Source of the DNA: CAUZFZ01 sp963579025
GTDB taxonomy: Bacteria > Planctomycetota > Planctomycetia > Planctomycetales > Planctomycetaceae
Assembly: GCA_963579025.1 (NCBI GenBank)
Contig: CAUZFZ010000026.1
Span: 1 to 64,000, forward strand
Direction of reading: 5' to 3'
DNA: 64,000 nucleotides
The position numbers and the translations under genes are program-made. The notes under the pieces are model-generated. The model did not search any database. It saw only the letters and a list, made by a program, of their open reading frames with translations, and was not told the DNA's origin. Positions 43,059 to 51,321 of the stretch are shown piece after piece. Numbering within the stretch: the stretch's first letter is position 1; every line of letters begins with the position of its first letter.

Positions 43059-43373
43059 CTAATCCTCCGTGGCCTTGAAGACGGTGCTGCCCTGCACCTG
43101 CACGCTGTCGACGATGCCGACGATGGCGGCATCAACGGGCAGCTTCTTTGTCTCCTCAGTGAATCGTGCACTCGATCCCTGCACGATCAGAACGGTTTCG
43201 CCTTCGCCGCTGCCGACCGTGTCGACACAGATAAAGGTTCGACCTGTTCCCTTGAGACTTTTTTTGTCCTTCTCGTCAACACGCAGAGGTTCGACGACGA
43301 GCAGTCTTTGCCCGATCATCGCTTCTGCCTTTTGCGTGGAGACCACGCTGCCTGTGACTTTTGCCAGAAACAT
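43059..43373 (-). CDS. BMC-P shell vertex protein (EutN/CcmL family)
   Basis: A 104-residue pentameric shell protein starting MFLAKVTGSVVSTQKAEAMIGQ, with VVEPLRVDEKDKK, the Gly-rich SGEGETVLIVQGSSARF and PVDAAIVGIVDSVQV. AGGAG with ideal spacing precedes the ATG at 43373. The longer open frame (from 43631) runs through a palindromic element and the antisense of acetate kinase and is dismissed. It is the BMC-P copy with the longest C-terminus of the three here. Confidence 0.95.
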   Translation of the reverse strand: MFLAKVTGSVVSTQKAEAMIGQRLLVVEPLRVDEKDKKSLKGTGRTFICVDTVGSGEGETVLIVQGSSARFTEETKKLPVDAAIVGIVDSVQVQGSTVFKATED

Positions 43374-43386
43374 GGCAGCTCCTGTG

Positions 43387-43474
43387 TAGGCCGGAACAAG
43401 CAAAGTGCCGTTCCGACGTCCGGACGTCCGTGAGAGATTCGCTGCCGGAACTGCGCTGCGCTTGTTCCGGCCTA
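43387..43474. repeat. Palindromic element of the GCCGGAACAAG type
   Basis: TAGGCCGGAACAAGC (43387-43401) and GCTTGTTCCGGCCTA (43460-43474) are exact inverses of 15 bases. An inner ACGTCCGGACGT palindrome lies in the middle. It lies between the ackA and BMC-P genes, and its right edge supplies the ackA stop codon. A second copy lies at 14319-14414. Confidence 0.92.
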
Positions 43475-44662
43475 CTTTTCGATTGCCTCGACTGTTTGCC
43501 GTGCCACCACGATCTCTTCGTTGGTGGGTACGACCCAGATTTGCGTTTTTGAGCTGTCGCTCGATACGCATGCTTCGCTGCCTCGTGCAACGCTGCTGTT
43601 CTTTTCTTCGTCCAGGACGATGCCGGCCCACTCCAGGTTGGAACAGACGTCTCGGCGAATCCGTTCGCTGTTCTCGCCAATGCCGCCCGTGAAGACGATC
43701 GCGTCTGCTCCGCCAAGCACCACCAGGTAGGAACCCAGGTACTGACGAATTGATGCGACAAACACTTTCAGAGCGAAGTCCGCTCGTTCGTGTCCTTCGG
43801 CCGCTGCTTCTTCGAGATCCCGAACGTCGCTACTGAGACCACTCAAACCGAGAAGGCCGCCGTTGGACGACATCTCGTCAAGCAGTTCCTGCATCGACTT
43901 TCCACTCAGCCGCATTAACAACGGCAGAGCATAGGGATCAAAATCGCCGACTCGATTGTTGTGTAGCAGGCCCGTTTGTGGACTCATGCCGAGACTGTTG
44001 GCCATTGACCGGTTGGCTCGTTGAGCACACAGCGAGTTGCTGCCACCCAGGTGACACGAAATCACCTTCAAGTCATCGTTGCCGAGAATCTCGCCGATGC
44101 GACCGCCGATAAATCGGTGACTTGCACCATGAAATCCCCAGCGTTTGGTTTCGTACTTGTCCTGCCATTCGAACGGGACTGCATAGGCCCGAATCTCTGG
44201 CGGGATGGTTTCGTGGAACGCCGTTTCCAAAGCCGCCACGAGCGGGATGCTCGGGAATGCCTTGCGAAGCTGTCGCATCGCTCGGGCATACGGCGGGTTG
44301 TGAGCCGGAGCCACGTCGGCCAGCTCTTCCATCCGTGTCAGTAACTCGTCATCGACGACACGCACTCCGCTGAGCTTTCCGGCAAACACGGCTTTGAAAC
44401 CGATGCCTTTCAGCTCGGACGCGTCTTTGAGACATCCATGTTCCGGGTGTGACAACTGCTCAAGGCAGACATTCACCGCGGCTGCGTGGTCGAGGATGTT
44501 CGTGACTCGGTCGTCACGATAATCACCGATTTCCACAGAGCAGTTGCTGTCCTCAAGTCCGATCCGATCAATACCGCCACGAGCAAGTTGCTTTTCCGTG
44601 GACATGTCGAAGAGCCGGTACTTGAAGCTGGTTGAACCCAGATTCGCCACGAGCACTTTCAT
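43472..44662 (-). CDS. ackA: Acetate kinase family protein of the BMC operon
   Basis: A 396-residue acetate/propionate kinase. It transfers phosphate from an acyl-phosphate (here probably lactyl-phosphate from PduL) to ADP, yielding ATP. The family blocks MKVLVANLGSTSFKYRLFD, WGFHGASHRFIGG, VISCHLGGSNSLCA, the altered MSPQTGLLHNNRVGDFDP and FTGGIGENSERIRRDV are all present. The usual third block is SMGxTPLEGLxMGTRxGDxDP; the deviation LLHNNRVGDFDP suggests altered acyl specificity. GGAGG lies eight bases before the ATG at 44662. Its stop codon is part of a palindromic element. Confidence 0.93.
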   Translation of the reverse strand: MKVLVANLGSTSFKYRLFDMSTEKQLARGGIDRIGLEDSNCSVEIGDYRDDRVTNILDHAAAVNVCLEQLSHPEHGCLKDASELKGIGFKAVFAGKLSGVRVVDDELLTRMEELADVAPAHNPPYARAMRQLRKAFPSIPLVAALETAFHETIPPEIRAYAVPFEWQDKYETKRWGFHGASHRFIGGRIGEILGNDDLKVISCHLGGSNSLCAQRANRSMANSLGMSPQTGLLHNNRVGDFDPYALPLLMRLSGKSMQELLDEMSSNGGLLGLSGLSSDVRDLEEAAAEGHERADFALKVFVASIRQYLGSYLVVLGGADAIVFTGGIGENSERIRRDVCSNLEWAGIVLDEEKNSSVARGSEACVSSDSSKTQIWVVPTNEEIVVARQTVEAIEK

Positions 44663-44695
44663 TGGTCGGCCTCCATGAACCGCCTTCAAGAACTC

Positions 44696-44965
44696 TTAAA
44701 CGAATGCCGACAGCGTGTTGGCGTCCGGCCGCGCGATAACATGCGCGGAAACCAGTTCGCCGATCTGCGATGCCGCAGCGGCTCCGGCGTCGACCGCAGC
44801 TCGGACGGAACCGACATCGCCGGCGATGATCGTTGTGACGAACGCCCCACCGATCTGAACCTGCTTGACCAGCGTAACGCTGGCTGATTTGAGCATGGCA
44901 TCCGACGCTTCGATCGTCGCCACCAGGCCTTTGGTCTCGACGAGACCGATTGCTTCACTCTTCAT
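44696..44965 (-). CDS. BMC-H shell hexamer protein
   Basis: An 89-residue BMC-H protein: EAIGLVETKGLVATIEASDAMLKSASV, then FVTTIIAGDVGSVRAAVDAGAAAA, then LVSAHVIARPDAN. Hexamers of this family tile the flat facets of the shell and their central pores pass metabolites. The pore loop between QIG and FVTT reads GGAF. GAGGGA lies upstream of the ATG. Confidence 0.97.
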   Translation of the reverse strand: MKSEAIGLVETKGLVATIEASDAMLKSASVTLVKQVQIGGAFVTTIIAGDVGSVRAAVDAGAAAASQIGELVSAHVIARPDANTLSAFV

Positions 44966-45007
44966 AGTGATCTATTCCCTCAATGGGCTGATGATTGCCG
45001 GGTGGGT

Positions 45008-45304
45008 TTACTTGGCTGCCTTTTTCGTCGCGGGCAGGACGCTCGCGAGTTCTTCGTGTGGTCGTGGAATGACCTGCACGCTGACGACTTCGCCGATCTT
45101 ACTGGCGGCGCTGGCGCCGGCGTCGAGAGCCGCTTTGACGGCAGCAACATCGCCAGAGACGAATGCCGTCACCAGTCCGCTGCCGACTTTTTCCCAGCCA
45201 TTCATTTCGACGTTCGCTGACTTGAGCATCGCGTCGACTGCTTCGACGAGGCAGACCAGACCCTTGGTCTCGATCATGCCCAGAGCTTCCGTTGACTTTG
45301 CCAT
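45008..45304 (-). CDS. BMC-H shell hexamer protein
   Basis: A 98-residue BMC-H paralogue of the next gene: EALGMIETKGLVCLVEAVDAML, then LVTAFVSGDVAAVKAALDAGASAA, then VSVQVIPRPHEEL, and a Lys/Ala tail. The pore region is KVGSGLVTAF. GGGGGAA precedes the ATG. It is separated from the preceding pduL by 60 bases. These two BMC-H and three BMC-P are the only shell proteins; no BMC-T is present. Confidence 0.97.
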   Translation of the reverse strand: MAKSTEALGMIETKGLVCLVEAVDAMLKSANVEMNGWEKVGSGLVTAFVSGDVAAVKAALDAGASAASKIGEVVSVQVIPRPHEELASVLPATKKAAK

Positions 45305-45364
45305 TTTGATGTTCCCCCTTTTCTGGAGTGCGGCAAACGGCTGCCGCGTTTGTTACGAGTTGTC

Positions 45365-46066
45365 TTACCGTTTGCAGCCGCAACCGGATTTCTTCTTCAA
45401 CAGTTCCACACTTGTGGCACGGTCAAGACTGACCGCGTTGCCTTCGTCCGTATCGACATGGACTTCGAGCTTGATGTCGTCAGCCGCCCGCACGACCAGG
45501 TCTTCCAGTGTTGTCGTGCAGCCTTCGGAGACGATCCTCAGGTCCATCATGTCTCCATTCTCGACGCCGTAGTGCTTGAGGTCAGCGGGTCCCATGTGGA
45601 CGTGCCGCATGGCTCGGATGACCCCGGATTCGAGTTCCAGTACTCCGGCCGGACCAATGAGCGTGCAGCCGATTGTGTCGTGATGATCGCCGCTGATACG
45701 GACCGGCAAATCCAGGCCCAGCGAGATGCCGTCGGTGAAAGCGAGCTCCACCTGAGTCGGACGAACCGGGCCCAGGACTCGAACTTCCGGCAGCATGCGA
45801 CGACGCGGGCCAACGACCGCGACTGTCTGTTTCGAGGCGAAGTAGCCGTCCTGATAAAGCGACTTGTGGACTTCGAGTTCGGCACCTTTGCCAAACAGCA
45901 CTTCAACGTGCTCCTGCGAAAGATGCACGTGACGTGCTGAGATATTGACCACGAGCGGGTTTGGCTTAGACGGTGCAGCAGTGGCTCCGCCGGTCTGCTG
46001 GAGCAGGACCTGACGGACCAGTTGTTCGATATCGCTGCGACTGATGCCTGAAGCAAGCGCACTCAT
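45365..46066 (-). CDS. pduL: PduL-type phosphate acyltransferase
   Basis: PduL exchanges CoA of an acyl-CoA for phosphate, regenerating CoA within the BMC. The zinc-binding motifs are in VNISARHVHLSQEHVEVLF and VIRAMRHVHMGPADL. SGDHHDTIGCTLIGPAGV is the conserved centre. Residues 8-25 (ISRSDIEQLVRQVLLQQTG) are an encapsulation-type helix, as in shell-associated PduL. The ATG at 46066 overlaps the end of the deoR gene in ATGA, so the two are coupled. A longer in-frame start (46129) is inside deoR and unnecessary. The tail ends in a CGCKR with two cysteines. Confidence 0.95.
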   Translation of the reverse strand: MSALASGISRSDIEQLVRQVLLQQTGGATAAPSKPNPLVVNISARHVHLSQEHVEVLFGKGAELEVHKSLYQDGYFASKQTVAVVGPRRRMLPEVRVLGPVRPTQVELAFTDGISLGLDLPVRISGDHHDTIGCTLIGPAGVLELESGVIRAMRHVHMGPADLKHYGVENGDMMDLRIVSEGCTTTLEDLVVRAADDIKLEVHVDTDEGNAVSLDRATSVELLKKKSGCGCKR

Positions 46067-46830
46067 TGAGACGTTTCCCCGCCGACTATGACGACCTCTA
46101 CACCGGACGATTCCAGTCGCTCCCGCCACTCGGGAGTGATTCCGGTGTCCGTAATCAGGCGGTCCATCGCGTCGAGTGGAGCAAGGTGAGCGAGTGCCGA
46201 CCGACCCAGCTTGGTGCTGTCAGTCACCACCCAGACCTCGTCCGAAGACTCCATCATCTGCCGCTCGGTCTCCACGAGCAGCGAATTACTGTTGAACATC
46301 CCGGCCTCCGTGATGCCGCCGATACTCATGATCAGCCGCCGGGCATGCACACTTTTCAGAGCCGCCTGGGCCACCGGCCCGAGTGCGACTCCTGTTTTCG
46401 GGTAGACGTAACCACCGATCGTGATCAGCTCGATCCCCGGCTGATTGAACAGCAGGTTGATCGTCGGAATCGAATTCGTGACGACCGTCAGCGAGCGTCC
46501 GATCAGTTGCTTTGCCACCTCGAGTGTTGTCGTTCCACCGTCCAGCAGAACGACCTCACCCGTCTGAACCATCTCCGCGACCGCTTTCGCGATCTGCTCC
46601 TTCTGCTTCAGAGCCGTGACCGTCCGCTCCTCGAACGTCGTAATTGACTCGCCGATGTACGCGGCTCCGCCACGCGTTTTCTGAATCTTGCTTATTCCGT
46701 CAAGAAACTCCACATCCCTGCGGGCGGTTGATTCGCTGACACCAAAGTGATCAACGATCTGTCCTAGAGATGCAAACCCTTGTTTTTCTATGAAATTCAG
46801 AACCCTTGTCCGGCGTTCATCGAGCAGCAT
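46063..46830 (-). CDS. DeoR-family transcriptional regulator of the BMC operon
   Basis: A 255-residue DeoR-type regulator. The N-terminal helix-turn-helix is VLNFIEKQGFASLGQIVDHFGVSESTARRDVEFL; the C-terminal sugar-phosphate sensor has VVLLDGGTTTLEVAKQL, VVTNSIPTINLL, LITIGGYVYPKTGVALGP and VVTDSTKLGRSAL. Such proteins usually repress until a phosphorylated sugar intermediate binds. It is the first gene of the operon, overlapping pduL by four bases, so it is probably autoregulated. A striking 10-bp-periodic TCA array lies 51-120 bases upstream of its ATG and is a candidate binding region. Confidence 0.95.
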   Translation of the reverse strand: MLLDERRTRVLNFIEKQGFASLGQIVDHFGVSESTARRDVEFLDGISKIQKTRGGAAYIGESITTFEERTVTALKQKEQIAKAVAEMVQTGEVVLLDGGTTTLEVAKQLIGRSLTVVTNSIPTINLLFNQPGIELITIGGYVYPKTGVALGPVAQAALKSVHARRLIMSIGGITEAGMFNSNSLLVETERQMMESSDEVWVVTDSTKLGRSALAHLAPLDAMDRLITDTGITPEWRERLESSGVEVVIVGGETSQ

Positions 46831-46880
46831 TGCACTGTTCTCAGCTCAGTCCATGGTGTGAACAGAACCAATTGTGCCCC

Positions 46881-46950
46881 TCATTCCTCATCACTGCAAC
46901 TCAGAATGAGTCATATTCTTTCATAATACTTCAGTATGTTTCTTATAGCG
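46881..46950 (-). promoter_or_regulatory. Candidate operator: TCA triplets at exact 10-bp steps upstream of deoR/BMC operon
   Basis: On the + strand, TCA occurs at 46881, 46891, 46901, 46911, 46921 and 46931 and TCT at 46941. This gives seven direct-repeat units of ten bases (for example TCATATTCTT, TCATAATACT, TCAGTATGTT), close to one helical turn each. The region is AT-rich against its surroundings and lies between deoR (-) and the UxaC-like gene (+). A multimeric DeoR binding along one DNA face is inferred. Confidence 0.55.
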
Positions 46951-47355
46951 GTAGTTTGAGGTGACTGCATGGCCTGAAAGTAGCACGCAGCCAGCGTCCG
47001 AATCGGTCAAACACGCATCGCCAGACAACGACGAACTCGCAACAGGCTGGTCGTAGCGATGAGGAGTGATACAACGGGCTGGCTGTTAATCCGGGCGAGG
47101 GGCAACTGGACGAGCGTTACTGGAGGGCGGTGCCTCAAACCTGACGTCGGGTTGCGGGGGCGAAGCGGGACAACTCGGGCGAGGAAACGCCAGGAATACG
47201 GCACGGTCTGAATCCACCAACTGTGATGCCTCAGCACACGCCATAGACCGGTTGTCCGTATGCGTCCGGTGATCCTTGAATCACCGAGTTTCAGACGCCA
47301 CACTCCGCGACTTCTCCGTCCGGCAACGCTTGCTTACAAACCGTGGGGATGGTCA
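46951..47355. other. Intergenic stretch between the BMC operon control region and the UxaC-like gene
   Basis: About 400 bases. Frames seen here have no protein-like family signal. It should contain the promoter for the + strand gene, but I could not pick hexamers with confidence. A hairpin-like GC-rich section (47090-47190) shows no clean stem. Confidence 0.35.
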
Positions 47356-48636
47356 GTGTCTGAACAGCTCGTGCAGCGGATTCTCGGCGAACTTGAGTCG
47401 CTTGCGCTGATTGATCCGCACACGCATATCAATCCGCACGCCGCCGCGTCTACGACACTCGCAGACATCATGGGGTACCACTACTACACCGAGCTGGCGC
47501 ACTCGGCCGGGCTGCCGCGCGAGCAGATCGAAGAGCCGGGACTTGATCCCAAAGAGAAGGTCGGGCGACTCGTCACAAAGCTTGACGACCTGGAAAACAC
47601 GGTGCAGGTGAGCTGGTTGCTGGAGATGTGTCGCGAGTTTTTCGGTTTCGACGGTGACGCGATCACTCCGGACAACTGGGAGTCGGTGTACGACGCGGCC
47701 GCCGCGAAGATGGCTGAGCCGGATTGGGAGCAGCAGGTTCTGCGGCAAAGCAAGCTCGAAAAAGTCTTTCTGACAAACGACTTCGACGATCCGCTGACCG
47801 GGTTCGACACGTCGTTGTACATCCCGTGCCTGCGGACAGACGATCTGGTGTTTCACTTTGCGAAACGTGAGACACGCGAGCGACTGGCGAAGTCATCTGG
47901 AACTGAAGTGACGACCGCCGCATCACTGCGATCAGCGATCGGAGTCCTGTTCGAGCATTTCACTCGCAATGGAGCGCGGGCTTGTGCAATTTCTCTGCCA
48001 CCGGACTTCTCGCCGGCTGCCGTGGATGATGCGACCGTCGAACCCGTACTGCAGGCCGTGCTGTCGGGTCGGGAATTGACCAGGGATGAAGCCGTCACGC
48101 TGAGCCAGTTTAACTTCTGGACGCTGGCCGGTTTCTGCGCGGAATTTAAGCTGCCGTTCGACCTGATGATCGGCGTAAACCGTCGCGTGTACGAGGACGG
48201 CGTCTTTCAGGGACAGGACCTGTTTGACCAGAGAGTGTCACTCATTCAGTATGGAAAACTGTTCAACGCATTTCCGCAGGTCACGTTCCCGATATCCGTC
48301 CTGGCTCAAACGAGTAACCAGGAGCTGGTCAGCTATGCCTGGATCTTCCCGAACGTGGTAACCAACGGGCACTGGTGGTACTCGAACATCCCGGCGTACA
48401 TCGAACAGGATTGCCGCAGTCGGCTGCAGGCTGTTCCAAAGACGAAGCAGGTCGGGTATTACAGCGACATGTACAAGCTGGAATTCGCGTTGCCGAAGTT
48501 CGGCATGTACCGACGGATTCTGGCGAAAGTCCTTGCCGAAGACTTCGTGATAGACAGAGGATGGAACGAAGAACGGGCCGTGGAACTTGGGACACTGAAT
48601 CTGCGTGGGAACGTGGAGCGGGTCTTCAACATCTGA
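47356..48636 (+). CDS. UxaC-like uronate isomerase / amidohydrolase-superfamily protein
   Basis: A protein of about 426 residues resembling glucuronate isomerase (UxaC), a barrel enzyme of the amidohydrolase superfamily that interconverts glucuronate and fructuronate. The N-terminal metal motif is IDPHTHINPHAA. Later blocks are LTNDFDDPLTGFDTSLYIPCLRTDD, FDLMIGVNRRVYEDG, and the late NVVTNGHWWYSNIPAYIEQD, in line with the UxaC pattern. Length is slightly below E. coli UxaC. An in-frame ATG at 47260 exists. The GTG at 47356, with GGGGA six bases upstream, coincides with the start of similarity (SEQLVQRIL). It is divergent from the BMC regulator. With a UxuA-like gene in the window, uronate breakdown is plausible. 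Confidence 0.72.
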   Translation: MSEQLVQRILGELESLALIDPHTHINPHAAASTTLADIMGYHYYTELAHSAGLPREQIEEPGLDPKEKVGRLVTKLDDLENTVQVSWLLEMCREFFGFDGDAITPDNWESVYDAAAAKMAEPDWEQQVLRQSKLEKVFLTNDFDDPLTGFDTSLYIPCLRTDDLVFHFAKRETRERLAKSSGTEVTTAASLRSAIGVLFEHFTRNGARACAISLPPDFSPAAVDDATVEPVLQAVLSGRELTRDEAVTLSQFNFWTLAGFCAEFKLPFDLMIGVNRRVYEDGVFQGQDLFDQRVSLIQYGKLFNAFPQVTFPISVLAQTSNQELVSYAWIFPNVVTNGHWWYSNIPAYIEQDCRSRLQAVPKTKQVGYYSDMYKLEFALPKFGMYRRILAKVLAEDFVIDRGWNEERAVELGTLNLRGNVERVFNI

Positions 48637-48676
48637 GTGGCACATCGAGTCACTACAATTTTTCGGAAGAGTATCA

Positions 48677-50401
48677 ATGCCCAGGATCGTTCTGCTGCAC
48701 GAAGGCAAAGCCATTCCGTACCCGATCACGGAGGATGAGACGGTCATTGGTCGGCACCCGGAATGTGGCGTACAGCTCCAGTCAAACACCGTGTCCCGCT
48801 TTCATGCACGTGTCACTCGCACGGGCGACGAGTACTTCATTGAGGACATGGGAAGCGGCAACGGTACGTTCGTAAACGGACAGCAGATTCCCAAAGACAG
48901 CCCGGCAGCCGTCGTTGATCAGGACCGTGTGAAGCTCGGCCCACTGCTACTGCGATTCGAGAACGACGCGGCACCCAAAGGCAGCGAGAAAACTTCTCCT
49001 CCGGTCGCAGCACCCGCAGCACCGCCCCGAGCCGGCGATGTCGATGTCGATGAGCTTGGATCGACGGTCCATTTCTCGGCGGAAGGCGACGACGAAGCCA
49101 CCATCATGGGCACGACCGCTGCTGGTGGCGGCAGCTTCGGCTCGCTGGAAGTGCAGCCGGACGTCAAGCTCAAGGCGGTGATCGACATCACTCAAAGACT
49201 GTGTGGTGAAACCGACCTCGACAAGATGCTGCCGGCGATTCTCGACACGCTGTTCAAGGTATTCCCGCACGCGGATCGCGGCTGCGTCCTGTTAAAGGAT
49301 GAAGAAAGCGGAGAAATGATCCCGCGGTCGTTCAAGCACAGTCGTGACGACGAAGACGCGACCGTTCGTCTGAGCCGAACGATTCTCCACAAAGTGCTGA
49401 CCGAGAAGACGGGCATTCTGTCGGCTGACGCGGCAAGTGATGCGCAGTTCAACGCTGCCGAGTCGATCTCGAGCCTGTCAATTCGCTCGATGATGATCGT
49501 CCCGATGCTCAACAAGGAAGGCGAGCCCATTGGTGTCATTAACATTGACACGCAAAACCCCGTCGCACAGTTCACCGCCGAGGACCTTGATCTGCTTCTG
49601 ACGATCGCCGGTCAGGCGTCTCTGACGTACGAGAATGCACGTCTGATGAAGACGTATCTCGAGAAGCAGAAGCAGGACGGGGAAATGGCAATTGCCATGG
49701 CTGTTCAGCGTGCTCTGCTGCCGGCCGAGCCCCCCAAGGTCGACGGCTACAGTTTTTTCGCGTCGTACGATTCGGCGCAGGCCGTCGGTGGCGACTACTA
49801 CGACGCCTTCCCGCTGACCGACGATCTGATCTGTCTGTCGTTCGGAGATGTGGCCGGCAAGGGTGTGCCCGGCGCTCTGATCATGTCCCGTATTTCAAGC
49901 TGTGTGCAGAACGTGATGCCATTCCTGCACGACCCCGCCGAGGCGATCGTGCAGATCAACAAGCACATGTGTTCGAGCATGGTCGAAGGCCGGTTTGTGA
50001 CCTACCTGCTGATCACGATCGACACCAAACTGCACAAGATGCGGATGGTCAATGCGGGACATATGTCGCCAATGATCCGAATGCCGGACGGTTCCATTGA
50101 GGAATTCGACGACGATCCAATCGGCCTGCCGGTCGGTGTCATGGAAGATTACCCGTACGAGTTGTATGAACGTGACGTCAACCCTGGTGAGTTGTTTGTT
50201 CTGTTTACCGACGGGGTCGACGAAGCCATGAACCCGGCAGGCGATCTGTACACGCTGGAGCGGATGCGTGAGTTCATCAAGAATGGACCGTCGGTCGCCA
50301 AGGATATGGGCGAAACATTGCTGGCAGACGTGCGTCGACACGCCAACGGTCGTCCGCAGAACGACGACATCACCATCATGACCTTCAGCCGCGACGCTTA
50401 A
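48677..50401 (+). CDS. FHA-GAF-PP2C (SpoIIE-type) serine phosphatase
   Basis: A 574-residue signalling protein. Residues 1-95 form an FHA domain (VIGRHPECGVQL, SRFHARV and GSGNGTFVNGQ) that binds phosphothreonine. After an Ala/Pro linker, about 165-330 is a GAF domain (DLDKMLPAILDTLFKVF to LLLTIAGQASLTYENARLM). From about 345 to the end is a PP2C-type phosphatase of the SpoIIE/RsbU class with acidic metal sites in VGGDYYDAF, SFGDVAGKGVPGALIMSR, LFTDGVDEAM and QNDDITIMTF. Such proteins act on anti-sigma-antagonist partner switches. No partner genes lie adjacent. The ATG at 48677 is preferred over the in-frame start at 48605; GGAAGAG is upstream. Confidence 0.93.
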   Translation: MPRIVLLHEGKAIPYPITEDETVIGRHPECGVQLQSNTVSRFHARVTRTGDEYFIEDMGSGNGTFVNGQQIPKDSPAAVVDQDRVKLGPLLLRFENDAAPKGSEKTSPPVAAPAAPPRAGDVDVDELGSTVHFSAEGDDEATIMGTTAAGGGSFGSLEVQPDVKLKAVIDITQRLCGETDLDKMLPAILDTLFKVFPHADRGCVLLKDEESGEMIPRSFKHSRDDEDATVRLSRTILHKVLTEKTGILSADAASDAQFNAAESISSLSIRSMMIVPMLNKEGEPIGVINIDTQNPVAQFTAEDLDLLLTIAGQASLTYENARLMKTYLEKQKQDGEMAIAMAVQRALLPAEPPKVDGYSFFASYDSAQAVGGDYYDAFPLTDDLICLSFGDVAGKGVPGALIMSRISSCVQNVMPFLHDPAEAIVQINKHMCSSMVEGRFVTYLLITIDTKLHKMRMVNAGHMSPMIRMPDGSIEEFDDDPIGLPVGVMEDYPYELYERDVNPGELFVLFTDGVDEAMNPAGDLYTLERMREFIKNGPSVAKDMGETLLADVRRHANGRPQNDDITIMTFSRDA

Positions 50402-50448
50402 CGCAACCGGCTTGTGCGGTCTGATGGCTATCTTAAGGCAGCACTTCG

Positions 50449-51321
50449 ATGGACCTGACGTCTGCTGTCCGGTTGAGCTGCCTGCTGGAAGCATCGGCCC
50501 GAAAAGCCGGTAACGTGCATCCCGAGGCTCGCTTCGAGCACCTGACGTACGATGACTTCGTCAGATCGGGGCAGGCGGTGGCCCCCGTTCTTTCGCTGGC
50601 CGCAAGTCGAGGGGTTGGCTCGACGATTCTGGAAGCAGTTCACGCCACGCGAAGTGTCTGCGCGTACAACACGAATCTGGGAATCGTACTTCTACTGGCA
50701 CCACTTGCTGCTGTGCCCGTGAACTGTCGCATAGCGGATGGCATCGAGAACGTTCTCAAGAATTTGACCTGCGCTGATGCCGATGCCGTGTACGAAGCTA
50801 TCCGTGTTGCAGCGCCCCGCGGGCTGGGCGATGCCGAGGTTGGAGACGTCAACGTCGTACCGACCGGTAATCTGGTCGAAGTCATGACGCTGGCAGCCGA
50901 CCGCGACCTGATCGCGGCTCAATATGCGACGCGCTTCTCCCTGGTGATTGAGTCGGCATCACGATTGGCGCGTCTGACTCTGTTTCCGGATTCCTGGGAG
51001 TCAGCCATTGTGCAATTACAGCTCGAGCTGATGTCCAGACACCCGGACACGGATATCTCACGGAAATGCGGGCTGGCTGAAGCCGTTGAATCGGCAGATC
51101 GTGCACGGGAAGTGCTGGACGCGGGTTATCCCGCAAACGTCGACAGCCTGCAGAGATTTTCGGAGTTCGATGCCTGGCTGCGGGAACTCGGCAGTCAGCG
51201 AAATCCTGGCACAACGGCCGATCTGATCACCGCCAGCCTGTTTGTCGCGATTCGCGATCGGCTGATTGTTCCGCCAACGGAACATGCCGTCGTGCAGCAC
51301 TGCAGGATTCCGAGTCCGTAG
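50449..51321 (+). CDS. CitG/MdcB family (triphosphoribosyl-dephospho-CoA synthase-like) protein
   Basis: The opening LLEASARKAGNVHPEARFEHLTYDDFVRSG is the family signature. It is followed by NTNLGIVLLLAPLAAVP, a glycine-containing segment in which the family binds ATP, and DVNVVPTGNLVEVM. CitG makes the prosthetic group precursor of citrate lyase from ATP and dephospho-CoA. But no citrate or malonate lyase genes are nearby, so this 290-residue stand-alone copy has another role. Similar stand-alone homologues occur in archaea and in bacteria with tetrahydromethanopterin-dependent C1 pathways; a link here is only conjecture. The start lies 47 bases after the phosphatase gene. Confidence 0.82.
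   Translation: MDLTSAVRLSCLLEASARKAGNVHPEARFEHLTYDDFVRSGQAVAPVLSLAASRGVGSTILEAVHATRSVCAYNTNLGIVLLLAPLAAVPVNCRIADGIENVLKNLTCADADAVYEAIRVAAPRGLGDAEVGDVNVVPTGNLVEVMTLAADRDLIAAQYATRFSLVIESASRLARLTLFPDSWESAIVQLQLELMSRHPDTDISRKCGLAEAVESADRAREVLDAGYPANVDSLQRFSEFDAWLRELGSQRNPGTTADLITASLFVAIRDRLIVPPTEHAVVQHCRIPSP

Noticed and set aside
47007..47303. Minus-strand frame in the region upstream of the UxaC-like gene
   Set aside because: Trp/Arg-rich product without family or start signal; likely non-coding.
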